Shown: positions 51,298 to 59,838, counted from the stretch's first letter. The stretch is 64,000 bases of DNA from Bacillus massiliglaciei (GCF_900098925.1 NZ_LT622357.1:1-64000); one strand, 5' to 3'. Translations and numbers: made by a program. The notes: generated by a model from the letters alone, not told the origin.

Positions 51298-53610
51298 TTA
51301 TGGCAGGACCGTTTTAAAGGTTCCAGTCTGTTTTTCAAAAGTATAAATGACAGCCCCATCCCGGTCCGTCCGAAATATACGGAAACCGCTCCGCTCAAGC
51401 GCTTCCGTCACTTCTGAATGCGGATGCCCATAACGATTTCCTTTTCCCGCTGATATAATGGCAGCCTGAGGCTGGAGTTGCTGCAACAGTTCCTCTGAGG
51501 TCGAGGTTTTGCTGCCATGATGTCCAACTTTCAGTACATCCGCCTTCAGCTGAGGAAACGATTGAAGCATTTCCCGTTCTGTATCTGTACCGGCATCACC
51601 GGTAAACAGCCAGCTTATCCCGCCGATTTGTGCCAGAATCACAATAGAGGACTCGTTTTTTTCTTCTGACAATCGTTTTGCCGGATTCAGCACATAAAAC
51701 TTCGCATCTCCCTCAGTCCATGCATGATCTTTTTTTACAGCAGTGATTGGAATCCCATCATTCACAGCCCTCATCATGAAATCCTGCTGGCGGTAATCCA
51801 TTTCACTCCCTTTTCCAACCATCACTTCCTTCACCTTCATTTGATCCAAAAGATCAGCAGCCCCGCCAATATGATCCTGATCAGCGTGAGTCAAAATCAA
51901 GCGATCTAAATGACGGATTCCCTTGCTTTTCAATAGCGGTATAATCGTGTCATCCCCTGTAGAAAAGGATGACGTCCTTTCTTCCCACTCTTCTCTGTCA
52001 AAAATCGGCTGTCCCCCTGTATCAATTAAGTAATTGCCCTGATTATGGGGAAGCCTGATCAAGATTGCATCTCCTTGGCCAACATCGATAAAATGAACCT
52101 CACCCTTGGACGAAAGAAGCGGACTCCCATACTGAAACAGCAGCAGCAAGCATAGCAAAAGGGACCAGCCGTTTGAATTTTTCAAACCAGACATTTCCCA
52201 GCTGAGCAGCAAACGAATGCTTAAAAGCGGCAGCAGCAAGGAAACCAAAAAAACTGGCCTGCCCAAAACAACAGAAGACAGCGGCAGATCAGAAACGAAG
52301 CCAGCGGCAGCATTGCAGATAGCAAACGCCTTGTCGAGCAGTAAAATAATCAGGTTTCCCAAGGCAGGAGACAAAACATGCAGCAGAAGAGAAAGCATGG
52401 ACATTGGCAAAAGAACAGCGGAGTAAACGGGGACAAACAGGATATTTAAAAATACACCAAGGAAGGAGACCTCAAAAAAATGGTAAACAAGCAAAGGCAT
52501 TGCAGCAAGCTGGCAAACCGCACTGATGACTAGAAGGGCAGCCGTTTTTTGGCTGTACCTGCCGATAATCGGCAAAGAAAGGATGATGGAAAAAGTGACA
52601 GCAAACGAAAGCTGAAAGCCAACCTGGTAAATAAAGAAAGGGTTATAAAGAAGCATCAGCATATATACAGCCGCCAGTATCCCAGCTGCAGATCCGCTCT
52701 TTTTTTGCAAAGAAACTATAAAAAAGACCATAGCCATGATGCCTGAGCGGACGACAGAAGGCGCCCCGCCCGACAGAATCATATACATCGGCAGGAAACA
52801 CACCATCAGCAGCATCGTCTTTTCCCTTGTTATGCCGAAACGGATACAAAGGAAGAACAGCATCCCTGTCAGAAAACTTACATGTAGCCCTGAAATGGCA
52901 AGCAAATGAACAAGACCGAGTTTTTGATAATCAGAAAGTATTTTCTCATCGATCATCTTCTGGTCGCCGAATATAAGGGCTGCGGCAAATCCAGCCGAAT
53001 CTTCAGGAAAATGCTGATACACATATTGCAATCCTGCATACCGATACTGCCTGACAGCATTCCCCAGCGTTTTTTTCGGTTTCATGCAGGCGGAAAAGGA
53101 AAGATTGTCCGCTTTCCAAATCCAATGAATGTGCTGAGCGTGAAGGTAGGATTGATAATTGAAGCTGTTTTCGTTGCGGTTTGGTTCAGGGGCGGTCAGC
53201 CTTCCCGAAGACGGGCAGGTCATTCCCATTTTGAAGTTAGTTTGGAGGAATTGTTTTTCTTCTTCAGAGTGAATCGTGTATCTCAGCATTATTTTTTCTT
53301 TTGTTTCACTTTGTATGACGGCCCTCAGCTGATTGCCGTCAATGTCCGGGCTGCCGGTAAAGGTCACCTGCAGCAGCCGTTCATCCCCTTGATAACCGGT
53401 GACATTGCGAGTCTCCGCATGATAGGCAGCTGCAGCAAACAGCAGAAATGCTGCAGCATAAAGAAGCAGAATTCTTTTTCCCTGACGGAAGCGGTAAAAA
53501 AGATAAAGGCAGAACAAAAGCAAGACATATATATATTTCGCTCCCCACAAGGAAAGAGCCGTCACCCCAAAAGTGGCGGAGACGGCCATAAAAAGAAGAT
53601 TTCGGTTCAT
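51298..53610 (-). CDS. comEC: DNA internalisation competence protein ComEC/Rec2
   Basis: Membrane channel for single-stranded DNA entry during transformation. The 770-residue protein has two N-terminal membrane segments and an OB-like DUF4131 domain (about 40-170), the Competence domain with about eight membrane segments (AALIFGDQKMI and HLLAISGLHVSFLTG near 215-255), and a C-terminal metallo-beta-lactamase domain with HADQDHIGG near 585 and KVGHHGSKTS near 700. It appears intact. It follows comEB by about 11 nt. Confidence 0.96.
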   Translation of the reverse strand: MNRNLLFMAVSATFGVTALSLWGAKYIYVLLLFCLYLFYRFRQGKRILLLYAAAFLLFAAAAYHAETRNVTGYQGDERLLQVTFTGSPDIDGNQLRAVIQSETKEKIMLRYTIHSEEEKQFLQTNFKMGMTCPSSGRLTAPEPNRNENSFNYQSYLHAQHIHWIWKADNLSFSACMKPKKTLGNAVRQYRYAGLQYVYQHFPEDSAGFAAALIFGDQKMIDEKILSDYQKLGLVHLLAISGLHVSFLTGMLFFLCIRFGITREKTMLLMVCFLPMYMILSGGAPSVVRSGIMAMVFFIVSLQKKSGSAAGILAAVYMLMLLYNPFFIYQVGFQLSFAVTFSIILSLPIIGRYSQKTAALLVISAVCQLAAMPLLVYHFFEVSFLGVFLNILFVPVYSAVLLPMSMLSLLLHVLSPALGNLIILLLDKAFAICNAAAGFVSDLPLSSVVLGRPVFLVSLLLPLLSIRLLLSWEMSGLKNSNGWSLLLCLLLLFQYGSPLLSSKGEVHFIDVGQGDAILIRLPHNQGNYLIDTGGQPIFDREEWEERTSSFSTGDDTIIPLLKSKGIRHLDRLILTHADQDHIGGAADLLDQMKVKEVMVGKGSEMDYRQQDFMMRAVNDGIPITAVKKDHAWTEGDAKFYVLNPAKRLSEEKNESSIVILAQIGGISWLFTGDAGTDTEREMLQSFPQLKADVLKVGHHGSKTSTSEELLQQLQPQAAIISAGKGNRYGHPHSEVTEALERSGFRIFRTDRDGAVIYTFEKQTGTFKTVLP

Positions 53611-53621
53611 TCAAAACCCCC

Positions 53622-54188
53622 TTATTTCCGCCTGATAAATAATTCTTCGGCTTCTTCCCTCATTTTCTCTATTTCTTCTGCTTTTACTCCCGCATCGCTC
53701 ATCCGGCTGAGCAAGGAAGAAACGAAATCTAATTTTTCCTGTCCATGCGCATCCAGCACTTGCTGATACGGGACTTTTTCCGTATGTACACCTGCCTGCC
53801 TGAACAATTCTTCGGCATATGGATGATTTTTATAATCCGCTGCATAATAGACCGCCCGGATTCCTGCCTGAATAATGGATTTACAGCATTGAAGGCAAGG
53901 GAAATGGGTGACATATATTTCAGCTCCCGCCGTAGGCACGCCAAATTTAGCACATTGCAAAAGGGCGTTCATTTCAGCATGAACCGTCCGGACACAATGT
54001 CCGTCAATCACATAGCAGCCGTCATCAATACAGTGAGTTCCGCCTGCTATAGACCCGTTATATCCTCCTGCAATGATTCGATTATCCCGGACAATCGTCG
54101 CTCCGACCGTCAGACGGGTACATGTGCTTCTTAATGCAAGCAGATGGCTTTGTGCCATAAAATATTGATCCCAGCTTATCCGATCCAT
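53622..54188 (-). CDS. comEB: ComE operon protein 2, dCMP deaminase family
   Basis: Zinc-dependent deaminase of the dCMP deaminase class; in B. subtilis it is also needed for polar localisation of competence proteins. The 188-residue product has the zinc and catalytic residues His70 and Glu72 (HAEMNA) and Cys98 and Cys101 (PCLQC), so the enzyme should be active. The tail after 150 is longer than in minimal dCMP deaminases. It sits between comEA and comEC. Confidence 0.95.
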   Translation of the reverse strand: MDRISWDQYFMAQSHLLALRSTCTRLTVGATIVRDNRIIAGGYNGSIAGGTHCIDDGCYVIDGHCVRTVHAEMNALLQCAKFGVPTAGAEIYVTHFPCLQCCKSIIQAGIRAVYYAADYKNHPYAEELFRQAGVHTEKVPYQQVLDAHGQEKLDFVSSLLSRMSDAGVKAEEIEKMREEAEELFIRRK

Positions 54189-54277
54189 GATGTTTTTCCT
54201 CTTCCTTTCTCTGTCCTTTTCTCTATTTTACCTTTTGCCGGCATGATTGGGTACCCCTCCCCTGCCTTCCTGTGCTG

Positions 54278-54931
54278 CTAATTAACGGTAAGATGTTCTT
54301 TCAGCTTTTCAAATGTTTTATCCCCAATGCCTGATACGTTTTTTAAATCCTCAACACTTTGGAACTTGCCCGTTGTTTCCCTGTATTCAATGATGGAAGA
54401 AGATTTTGACGGACCTACGCCGTTAAGAGTTTCCAATTCTTCTTTAGTGGCCGTGTTCAAATTAATTTTCCCGTCGCCGGAAGCACCCGCTGTTCCCGTC
54501 ATTCCCGTTTCCGCTCCTGCTTCCGTTACGGAACTTCCCTCCGGCGCTTGCGTCTCTGTTTCCTCCTCCCCTTCCGCAGGCACATAAATTACCATCTGAT
54601 CTTCTGCCAGCTGAGCGAGATTCACCTTCTTTTGATCAGATTTCTCAGTAAATCCTCCTGCCTGATCGATTAAATCGATGACCCTGTCCCCCGGTTTGGC
54701 AATGAATACTCCGGGGGATTTAACCGCTCCTTTCACATCGACTTTCATTACAGTATTCTTTGGTTCAGCAGGCTCTTCCGGTTCTTTTGATGCTTCCGGT
54801 TCCGCAGCGGTGAACAGGTTTGCCTGGGCATCAGGCTTCTCTTCTTTCTCCTGCCATAAAAAATACCCCGCAAAACAGGCGATCACTGCTGCAGCAGCAA
54901 GCCATTTTTTATATTTCTGTATCAGATCCAT
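54278..54931 (-). CDS. comEA: Competence protein ComEA, DNA receptor
   Basis: Membrane-anchored double-stranded DNA receptor. The 217-residue protein has an N-terminal anchor (about 10-26), a flexible Glu/Pro/Ala-rich linker (27-58), an SLBB domain (about 60-118), a second Thr/Gly/Ala-rich linker (120-150), and a C-terminal helix-hairpin-helix pair (INLNTATKEELETLNGVGPSK and VSGIGDKTFEKLKE). It starts the comE operon and is divergent from comER across about 90 bp. I found no ComK box in that gap. Confidence 0.95.
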   Translation of the reverse strand: MDLIQKYKKWLAAAAVIACFAGYFLWQEKEEKPDAQANLFTAAEPEASKEPEEPAEPKNTVMKVDVKGAVKSPGVFIAKPGDRVIDLIDQAGGFTEKSDQKKVNLAQLAEDQMVIYVPAEGEEETETQAPEGSSVTEAGAETGMTGTAGASGDGKINLNTATKEELETLNGVGPSKSSSIIEYRETTGKFQSVEDLKNVSGIGDKTFEKLKEHLTVN

Positions 54932-55022
54932 ACAGCACCCCCTGCATTTTTCATGTCATAAGATCATAGAATCCATCATAGTGATTAGGAGAAGTTCTCT
55001 TCATCGAGAGGAGTTGGAAATA

Positions 55023-55850
55023 GTGAAACTCGGGATTATAGGAACAGGCAATATGGGCACCATCTTAATTGAGTCTTGGCTTGAGTCCGGTACGGTCATT
55101 CCGGCTGACCTGATTATCACAAACCGCACGCCCAAGAAAGCCGCCGCCCTGAAGGAAAAGTATCGTGGAATTGAAGTAGCCAGTACAGCTGTTGATATAG
55201 CAAAGAAAGCTGATATTCTCTTTATCTGTGTGAAGCCCCTGCAGATACACAGTCTGCTGCAGGAAATCAAATCACATCTGACAAGGGATCAATTCGTCGT
55301 GTCGATTACCAGCCCAATTTCCGTATCACAGCTTGAATCGGAACTCATCTGTTCATGCGCCCGTTTCATCCCCAGCATAACAAATCGGGCACTGTCCGGC
55401 GTTTCACTGCTCAGCTTCGGTGACAGATGCCAGCGAAAATGGAAAGCAGAACTGACAAAATTGGCAGAAGGCATTTCAAAGCCTGTTGCGATTGAAGAAA
55501 ATATTACAAGGGTGGCATCCGATATTGTCAGCTGCGGACCGGCTTTTTTTAGTTTTCTTGCTCAGTCCTTCATCCAGGCTGCTTCAGACACCACATTAAT
55601 TGATAAAAAAACAGCGACCATTCTGACGGAAAATATGCTGATCGGACTGGGGGACCTGTTAAGCAAAGGATTTTACACCTTGCCTACTTTGCAGGAAAAG
55701 GTTTGTGTAAAAGGCGGGATTACCGGAGAAGGAATAAAGGTTTTAGAGGAAGAGACAGGAGATATGTTCAAGCACTTGTTTCAGGCAACACACGGAAAAT
55801 TCGCAGAAGATCTGGGCGAAACAAAGAAACAATTCCGGCCCATATATTAA
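55023..55850 (+). CDS. comER: ComER, pyrroline-5-carboxylate reductase-like protein
   Basis: Late competence operon protein with the ProC fold; in B. subtilis it has been linked to sporulation and biofilm entry rather than to DNA uptake. From the GTG at 55023 the product has 275 residues. It begins with the dinucleotide-binding motif GIIGTGNMG and has the central ICVKPLQI and the C-terminal KGGITGEGIKVLEE segments of the family. AGAGGAG 9 nt before the GTG decides the start. In B. subtilis the next gene is yqeM; here the IS-flanked island lies between. Confidence 0.92.
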   Translation: MKLGIIGTGNMGTILIESWLESGTVIPADLIITNRTPKKAAALKEKYRGIEVASTAVDIAKKADILFICVKPLQIHSLLQEIKSHLTRDQFVVSITSPISVSQLESELICSCARFIPSITNRALSGVSLLSFGDRCQRKWKAELTKLAEGISKPVAIEENITRVASDIVSCGPAFFSFLAQSFIQAASDTTLIDKKTATILTENMLIGLGDLLSKGFYTLPTLQEKVCVKGGITGEGIKVLEEETGDMFKHLFQATHGKFAEDLGETKKQFRPIY

Positions 55851-55913
55851 TATTCTGTATTGCTTTGCTGCAATCCTTCCCAGCACTTATAAAAATTTCA
55901 TCAAGAAGAACGT

Positions 55914-55936
55914 CCGGGGTTTCCCGGTCTTTTTTC
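55914..55936 (+). terminator. Probable terminator of comER
   Basis: Short stem CCGGG / CCCGG followed by TCTTTTTT, about 60 nt after the stop. Confidence 0.55.
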
Positions 55937-55970
55937 AGCACAAAAAAGCAATCCTCAAACAGTTTGAGGT

Positions 55971-56210
55971 GGTAGTGACCCCATAAAGTTAGAGTTTATA
56001 TTATGCAGCTGATTGGCTGGTTTGAGTTCGGTATTGCACTGGACTTAAGCCATTCAATTTTTGCTTAAACCGTATGTTGTTATAATACTCTATGTACTCT
56101 GCTATTTTCTTCTTAAGCCCACCATACGACAGGAGTTCTTCTCCATCATCCATTTCCTGTTTCAGATTCCCAAAGAAATTCTCCATGGCTGCATTATCTG
56201 CACATGTGGC
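55971..56210 (-). mobile_element. Left fragment of an IS150-type (IS3 family) element
   Basis: The edge TAGTGACCCCATAAAGTTAG is similar to the outer end at 60377-60400 (both run into AAGTTAGAGTT), so this is the right terminal repeat of the IS. It contains the last 70 codons of orfB in the same direction as the larger fragment at 59346-60400. Homology stops at about 56210. No target duplication is apparent. Confidence 0.8.
56001..56210 (-). pseudogene. IS3-family transposase OrfB, C-terminal fragment
   Basis: Encodes the end of the DDE integrase domain: RATCADNAAMENFFGNLKQE, with the catalytic Glu in MENFFG, then EYIEYYNNIRFKQKLNGLSP and the usual end VQYRTQTSQSAA. The first two catalytic Asp residues are absent. 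It is a remnant; the matching N-terminal part is 3.1 kb away. Confidence 0.85.
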
Positions 56211-56576
56211 TCTTTTTAAATATGTAATATTAAATGTAACTTTTCGGACAAAAAGAAATCTAATTAACGAGAACCATATGGCCGCTGGATGCCTTTTTTG
56301 ATTCTCTTAAATAATCCAATTCAGAAATTTAATAAATTCAAAGAGCTATTTTCAAAATAACTAATAGACAGTACGATTAAACGATATGAATACCAAATAC
56401 GCAGTAAATAGCGGAGGAATGAAAATGAAATTAAACCAATTAAAAGAAATCGTCGATGGCTAGTAGAAGAAGGCGATGGTGATCCACCCCCTATTCTATA
56501 AATATTGCTAAGCCATACTCTCTTTCATTCTCCCTCTCATACGCCATCATCCTGCTTACCTTGGCAAAATCATTCA
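56211..56576. other. AT-rich stretch without a full gene, left part of the island
   Basis: No supported gene. It contains a GGAGG site at 56413-56417 followed by a 14-codon reading frame at 56419-56463 (MKMKLNQLKEIVDG), then, in another frame, a proline-rich end GDGDPPPIL. This could be the ruin of a small peptide gene broken by a frameshift; it could also be chance. Confidence 0.35.
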
Positions 56577-57008
56577 CTAATCGATAAATGCCTCATTCAG
56601 CCGCAGCAAAAGCCTGCCGAACATTTCTTTCTCCTCGCCGGACCAATCATCAAGCATGCGATGATATCGCTCAAGACGCATCCTTTTATCAGCTTTTAAG
56701 CTCTGTTTGCCAAGCTTCGTAATCGCAAACAGACTGACCCGCCCGTCAGAAGGATCGGAGAAGCGCTGGATCAGCTTCTTCGTTTCCAAGGCCGCGGCCT
56801 GGCGAGACAACGTAGATATATCCAATTTAAAGCATTCGGCCAATTCCTTCACACGCGCCGGTCCGAATTCATCAAGCTGCCGTAATAACAGATACGCAGC
56901 TCTTTCCAGATTTCCGATTTTACGGTCGGAGTTATCGAGATATACAGCCCTCCTGATAAAAGTGGTGAGCTCATATTCAATTAATTCAATCGGATCTTGT
57001 TTTGACAA
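56577..57008 (-). CDS. MarR family transcriptional regulator
   Basis: A 143-residue winged-helix regulator. The DNA-binding part is at about 45-105: helix-turn-helix VKELAECFKLDISTLSRQAAALETKKLI and the wing FSDPSDGRVSLFAITKLG (the DxRxxxxxLT-type motif). N- and C-terminal helices would form the dimer. TTG at 57008 is taken as start because AAGGAG lies 7 nt upstream. It is divergent from cidA-cidB, and the shared 195-bp gap carries two copies of a palindrome, so it probably represses itself and the cid genes. The ligand is unknown. Confidence 0.88.
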   Translation of the reverse strand: MSKQDPIELIEYELTTFIRRAVYLDNSDRKIGNLERAAYLLLRQLDEFGPARVKELAECFKLDISTLSRQAAALETKKLIQRFSDPSDGRVSLFAITKLGKQSLKADKRMRLERYHRMLDDWSGEEKEMFGRLLLRLNEAFID

Positions 57009-57026
57009 ACGCCTCACTCCTTACAA

Positions 57027-57054
57027 TTGACAACAGAAACATTAGTTGTATAAT
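57027..57054 (+). promoter_or_regulatory. SigA promoter of the cidA-cidB genes
   Basis: Consensus TTGACA at 57027-57032, 16-bp spacer, consensus TATAAT at 57049-57054. The -10 lies within the first operator. Confidence 0.8.
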
Positions 57055-57058
57055 ACAA
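57046..57058. promoter_or_regulatory. Probable MarR-regulator operator O1
   Basis: Perfect palindrome TTGTATAATACAA overlapping the cidA -10. Binding here would block RNA polymerase. Confidence 0.65.
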
Positions 57059-57102
57059 ACATATGAACATTTACTCAGAAAACATATAGAAAGATTTTGC
57101 AT

Positions 57103-57131
57103 ACATATATTTGTATAGTACAAATATATGT
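57103..57131. promoter_or_regulatory. Probable MarR-regulator operator O2
   Basis: 13-bp arms ACATATATTTGTA and TACAAATATATGT around TAG. The core TTGTATAGTACAA (57111-57123) differs from O1 at one base, and the two centres are 65 bp apart, about six helical turns. Confidence 0.65.
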
Positions 57132-57203
57132 GCCAAAAGTAAAGAAACTTATCGAAGCAACAAGAAAGGGGGAAGCTGCTCTTCTCCAAAGAACAGCAAC
57201 GTT

Positions 57204-57608
57204 GTGAAAGTCATACGCATCATACTGCAAATCATTATTTTATTCGCATTTTCCTTTATCGGGGGAGCCGTTCAGCAGCTCTTTCACCTGCCCATTCCCG
57301 GCAGTATCATCGGCTTAATCTTGCTCATCATATGTTTATCGGTTAAGATCATTCCCGTCAAACTGATTGAAGACGGAGCCGGATTTTTGCTGTCTTTTCT
57401 TCCGTTGCTATTCATTCCGGCCATGACGGGCGTCATCAATTATCCGTCACTGTTTTCCGCCAGCGGAGCGGCCCTGTTTTTAATCGTCGTGCTGAGCACC
57501 ATCGTCACAATGATCGCCGCAGGGTACGCGAGCCAGCTGTTAGAACATAAAGCCAATCAGAGAAAGGAGAAAAAGAAGTGCAGCAAGCATGTATCGCAAT
57601 CCTTATAA
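57204..57608 (+). CDS. cidA: CidA/LrgA family holin-like membrane protein
   Basis: Small membrane protein of the CidA/LrgA family, associated with control of murein hydrolase activity, autolysis and overflow metabolism. From the GTG at 57204 it has 134 residues with four membrane segments and the family signature LFHLPIPGSIIGLILL near 24-40, then GAGFLLSFLPLLFIPA and VINYPSLF. The tail is basic. The GTG has no good ribosome binding site; an AAAGGGGG lies about 30 nt upstream, too far, so the start is uncertain. Its end overlaps cidB. Confidence 0.82.
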   Translation: MKVIRIILQIIILFAFSFIGGAVQQLFHLPIPGSIIGLILLIICLSVKIIPVKLIEDGAGFLLSFLPLLFIPAMTGVINYPSLFSASGAALFLIVVLSTIVTMIAAGYASQLLEHKANQRKEKKKCSKHVSQSL

Positions 57609-58270
57609 TTTTGTTCACGGCCGCCGCCTATCTGGCCATGGTGAAATTATATGTGCGCTTTCCATATCCCATTCTCATACCCGTGTTGACGACTACGATT
57701 TTCATTATTGCCGTGCTGCTTTTTTTTCATATTCCGTATAAAGAGTATATGATCGGCGGACAATGGATCAATTCACTGCTCGGCCCCGCCGTGGTAGCTT
57801 TAGCATACCCGCTTTATAAGCAGCGCCGGATGTTAATCAAGTATATGTTTCCGATTATCGGCGGCGTATTGGCCGGTCTATTCTCCGGAATGGTCAGCGG
57901 CCTGTTATTTGCTGAGCTATTCGGCATCAGCCGGAGTTTGATTTTGTCCATCATCCCAAAATCAATCACGACTCCCGTCGCCATTCAGATTGCGTCCAGT
58001 ATCGGCGGTATCCCTTCCATGACAGTCGTGTTCGTTATGATTGCAGGGTTTTCCGGCGTCATATTAGGGCCGCTGCTTCTCAAGTGGATCCGCATCCGCA
58101 GCTCACTCGGGAAAGGAATTGCATTCGGGAGCGCCTCCCATGCGCTCGGCACCTCAAAAGCAATGGAATACGGAGAATTAACGGTCTCCATGAGTTCTGT
58201 CTCCATGACGCTCTGCGCCGTTTTAGGGTCAGTCTTCGGACCTGTCGTAGCATGGATGTTTCAAATTTAA
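57578..58270 (+). CDS. cidB: CidB/LrgB family membrane protein
   Basis: Partner of CidA; members of this family also transport pyruvate or glycolate. The 230-residue protein has about six membrane segments and the family blocks KSITTPVAIQIASSIGG near 127-143, GFSGVILGP near 156 and GSASHALGTSKAMEYGE near 183-199. Its GTG start overlaps the last 30 nt of cidA and uses GAAAGGAG within cidA, typical of tight coupling. The usual lytSR or LysR regulator is not present; the MarR regulator takes this place. Confidence 0.9.
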   Translation: MQQACIAILIILFTAAAYLAMVKLYVRFPYPILIPVLTTTIFIIAVLLFFHIPYKEYMIGGQWINSLLGPAVVALAYPLYKQRRMLIKYMFPIIGGVLAGLFSGMVSGLLFAELFGISRSLILSIIPKSITTPVAIQIASSIGGIPSMTVVFVMIAGFSGVILGPLLLKWIRIRSSLGKGIAFGSASHALGTSKAMEYGELTVSMSSVSMTLCAVLGSVFGPVVAWMFQI

Positions 58271-58298
58271 AGCTGTCGGTTCTCCGTCAGCTTTTTTA
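58269..58298 (+). terminator. Terminator of cidA-cidB
   Basis: Stem AAGCTG-CGG / CCG-CAGCTT with one mismatch each side and a T6 run. Confidence 0.85.
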
Positions 58299-58382
58299 TA
58301 TGTGGATTATCTCGTTTTCTTCTAATATCGATGTTTCATTTGTAAGAAGAATGGTAAAGTAGAAAACAAGGAGGGGTTTAAG

Positions 58383-59225
58383 ATGACTGCAGCAATTCCG
58401 CAAAAGAAACTGCTGGATGGGACAAGCATTCCCGCGATCGGCTTCGGTACATACGCTCTTAATGGAAACAACGGCGTTCATGCCGTTACCAGCGCCATTG
58501 ATATCGGCTATCGTCTGATTGATACCGCTTATAACTATGAAAATGAAGGGGCGGTCGGAGAAGCCATCAAGAGAAGCTCTGTTCCGAGAGAGCAGCTATA
58601 CGTGACATCCAAGCTTCCGGGACGCTACCATGAATATGACAAAGCTGTACAAACCATTCAAGAATCTTTATACCGCGCCGGTCTGGATTACTATGACCTG
58701 TATCTCGTCCATTGGCCGAACCCGAAACAAGACCTCTACACTAAAGCGTGGCAGGCACTGATTGATGCGAAAAAATGGGGCCTGATCCGCTCCATCGGTG
58801 TCTGCAATTTCCTGCCTGAACATATCGAACGGCTCGAACGTGAAACCGGCGTAAAGCCAGGCATAAACCAAATTGAACTGCATCCTGCTTTTAATCAGCA
58901 GCAGCAGCGGCAATGGCATGAAGAACAGGGCATCGTGACAGAATCATGGAGTCCGTTAGCCCGCGCCGGTGAAGTATTGAACGATCAAAAACTCGGACAG
59001 ATTGCGGACAAATACGATAAAACCATTTCTCAAGTCATTTTACGCTGGCATATCCAGCTGGGCGCCATCCCGATCCCAAAATCAGCATCCCCAGAACGCC
59101 AGCTCGAAAACATCTCTGTTTTTGATTTCTCCCTTGATGAAAACGACATGAACATTATCAGCTCGCTTACCCGCCCCGACGGACGCATAAACGGTCAAGA
59201 CCCGGCGGAGTATGAGGAGTTTTAA
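58383..59225 (+). CDS. Aldo/keto reductase family oxidoreductase
   Basis: NADPH-dependent carbonyl reductase of the type of B. subtilis YtbE and YvgN. The 280-residue protein has the catalytic tetrad Asp47, Tyr52, Lys77 and His110, the signatures GFGTYAL and DTAYNYENE at the N-terminus, LYLVHWPNP in the middle and the NADPH-binding PIPKSASPERQLEN near 230. AAGGAGG precedes the ATG. It sits between its own terminator and that of cidB, so it is a single unit. Substrate unknown; methylglyoxal-type aldehydes are a common one in relatives. Confidence 0.92.
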   Translation: MTAAIPQKKLLDGTSIPAIGFGTYALNGNNGVHAVTSAIDIGYRLIDTAYNYENEGAVGEAIKRSSVPREQLYVTSKLPGRYHEYDKAVQTIQESLYRAGLDYYDLYLVHWPNPKQDLYTKAWQALIDAKKWGLIRSIGVCNFLPEHIERLERETGVKPGINQIELHPAFNQQQQRQWHEEQGIVTESWSPLARAGEVLNDQKLGQIADKYDKTISQVILRWHIQLGAIPIPKSASPERQLENISVFDFSLDENDMNIISSLTRPDGRINGQDPAEYEEF

Positions 59226-59239
59226 GCAAGCACATAAAG

Positions 59240-59270
59240 AAAGCTGACGGCATCATTCGTCAGCTTTTTT
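59240..59270 (+). terminator. Terminator of the aldo/keto reductase gene
   Basis: AAAGCTGACG / CGTCAGCTTT with a T6 run. Confidence 0.9.
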
Positions 59271-59276
59271 CTCATT

Positions 59277-59345
59277 TTATATATGTACACCCAGCTCCCG
59301 TTTCCATTCAGAAAGCCAATCCGTATCCCTAGATTCGTATTGCCT
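59277..59345 (-). pseudogene. Orphan C-terminal tail of an unknown gene joined to the IS fragment
   Basis: After the IS-derived segment the reading frame continues for about 22 codons (QYESRDTDWLSEWKRELGVH) and stops directly beside the reductase terminator. This part does not resemble IS3-family OrfB; it looks like the last codons of another gene, fused at the junction. Too short to identify. Confidence 0.35.
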
Positions 59346-59838
59346 GCTTTGGCCGAAAGAGATAATTTCACCGTTATGAAGGTCTGCTATCGGACTTAAA
59401 TACAGTTTTTCATTTCCTGTACATTTAAACTCTGTCACATCTGTTACTAATTTTTGAAGGCGGTAAGGTGCAGTAAACCGACGGATCAAACGTTTTTAGC
59501 CACTTTCCCCACCTTCCCTCTGTAGGAATTATAGCGGGATTTACGTGTGAATTTTCCACATTTTAAGTCTGGCTCCCCCATAATTCGCTGCACTTTTTTA
59601 TGATTGATGACATGACCGTGTGCCTTTAATTCCGAATGAATCCGGCGGTATCCGTATCGTCCTTTATGTTTTTTAAACAATTCTAGAATGATATCTTTCC
59701 ATTTTTGATCAGGATCTTCTTTCTTGCATTGTTGGATGTGATAATGATACGTAGCTTCAGGAATCCCTACTACTTCAAGGACATCGATTAATCGGAATCC
59801 TTCTTTGCGGAGTTCGAATGCCAGCGCTGCCTGTGCTT
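59346..59838 (-). pseudogene. IS3-family transposase OrfB, N-terminal part, frameshifted and truncated
   Basis: Reads in the -1 frame from an A-run in orfA (59836-59841): RKAQAALAFELRKEGFRLID, then GRYGYRRIHSELKAHGHVI and the YRGKVGKV region. A one-base shift at an A5 run near 59491 brings a stop, and the next frame continues with LVTDVTEF, which holds the first catalytic Asp, to HNGEIISF, where homology ends. The second Asp and the Glu are missing, so it is inactive. Confidence 0.85.

Noticed and set aside
52906..53766. 286-codon plus-strand reading frame opposite comEC and the end of comEB
   Set aside because: Long only because of codon bias on the opposite strand; spans two real genes and lacks a ribosome binding site.
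54678..55022. 115-codon extension of comER to the left
   Set aside because: It covers the divergent comEA gene on the other strand; the GTG at 55023 has a good ribosome binding site and the family N-terminus.
54932..55022. ComK boxes between comEA and comER
   Set aside because: No AAAA-N5-TTTT pairs were found in this gap, although competence control would make them expected.
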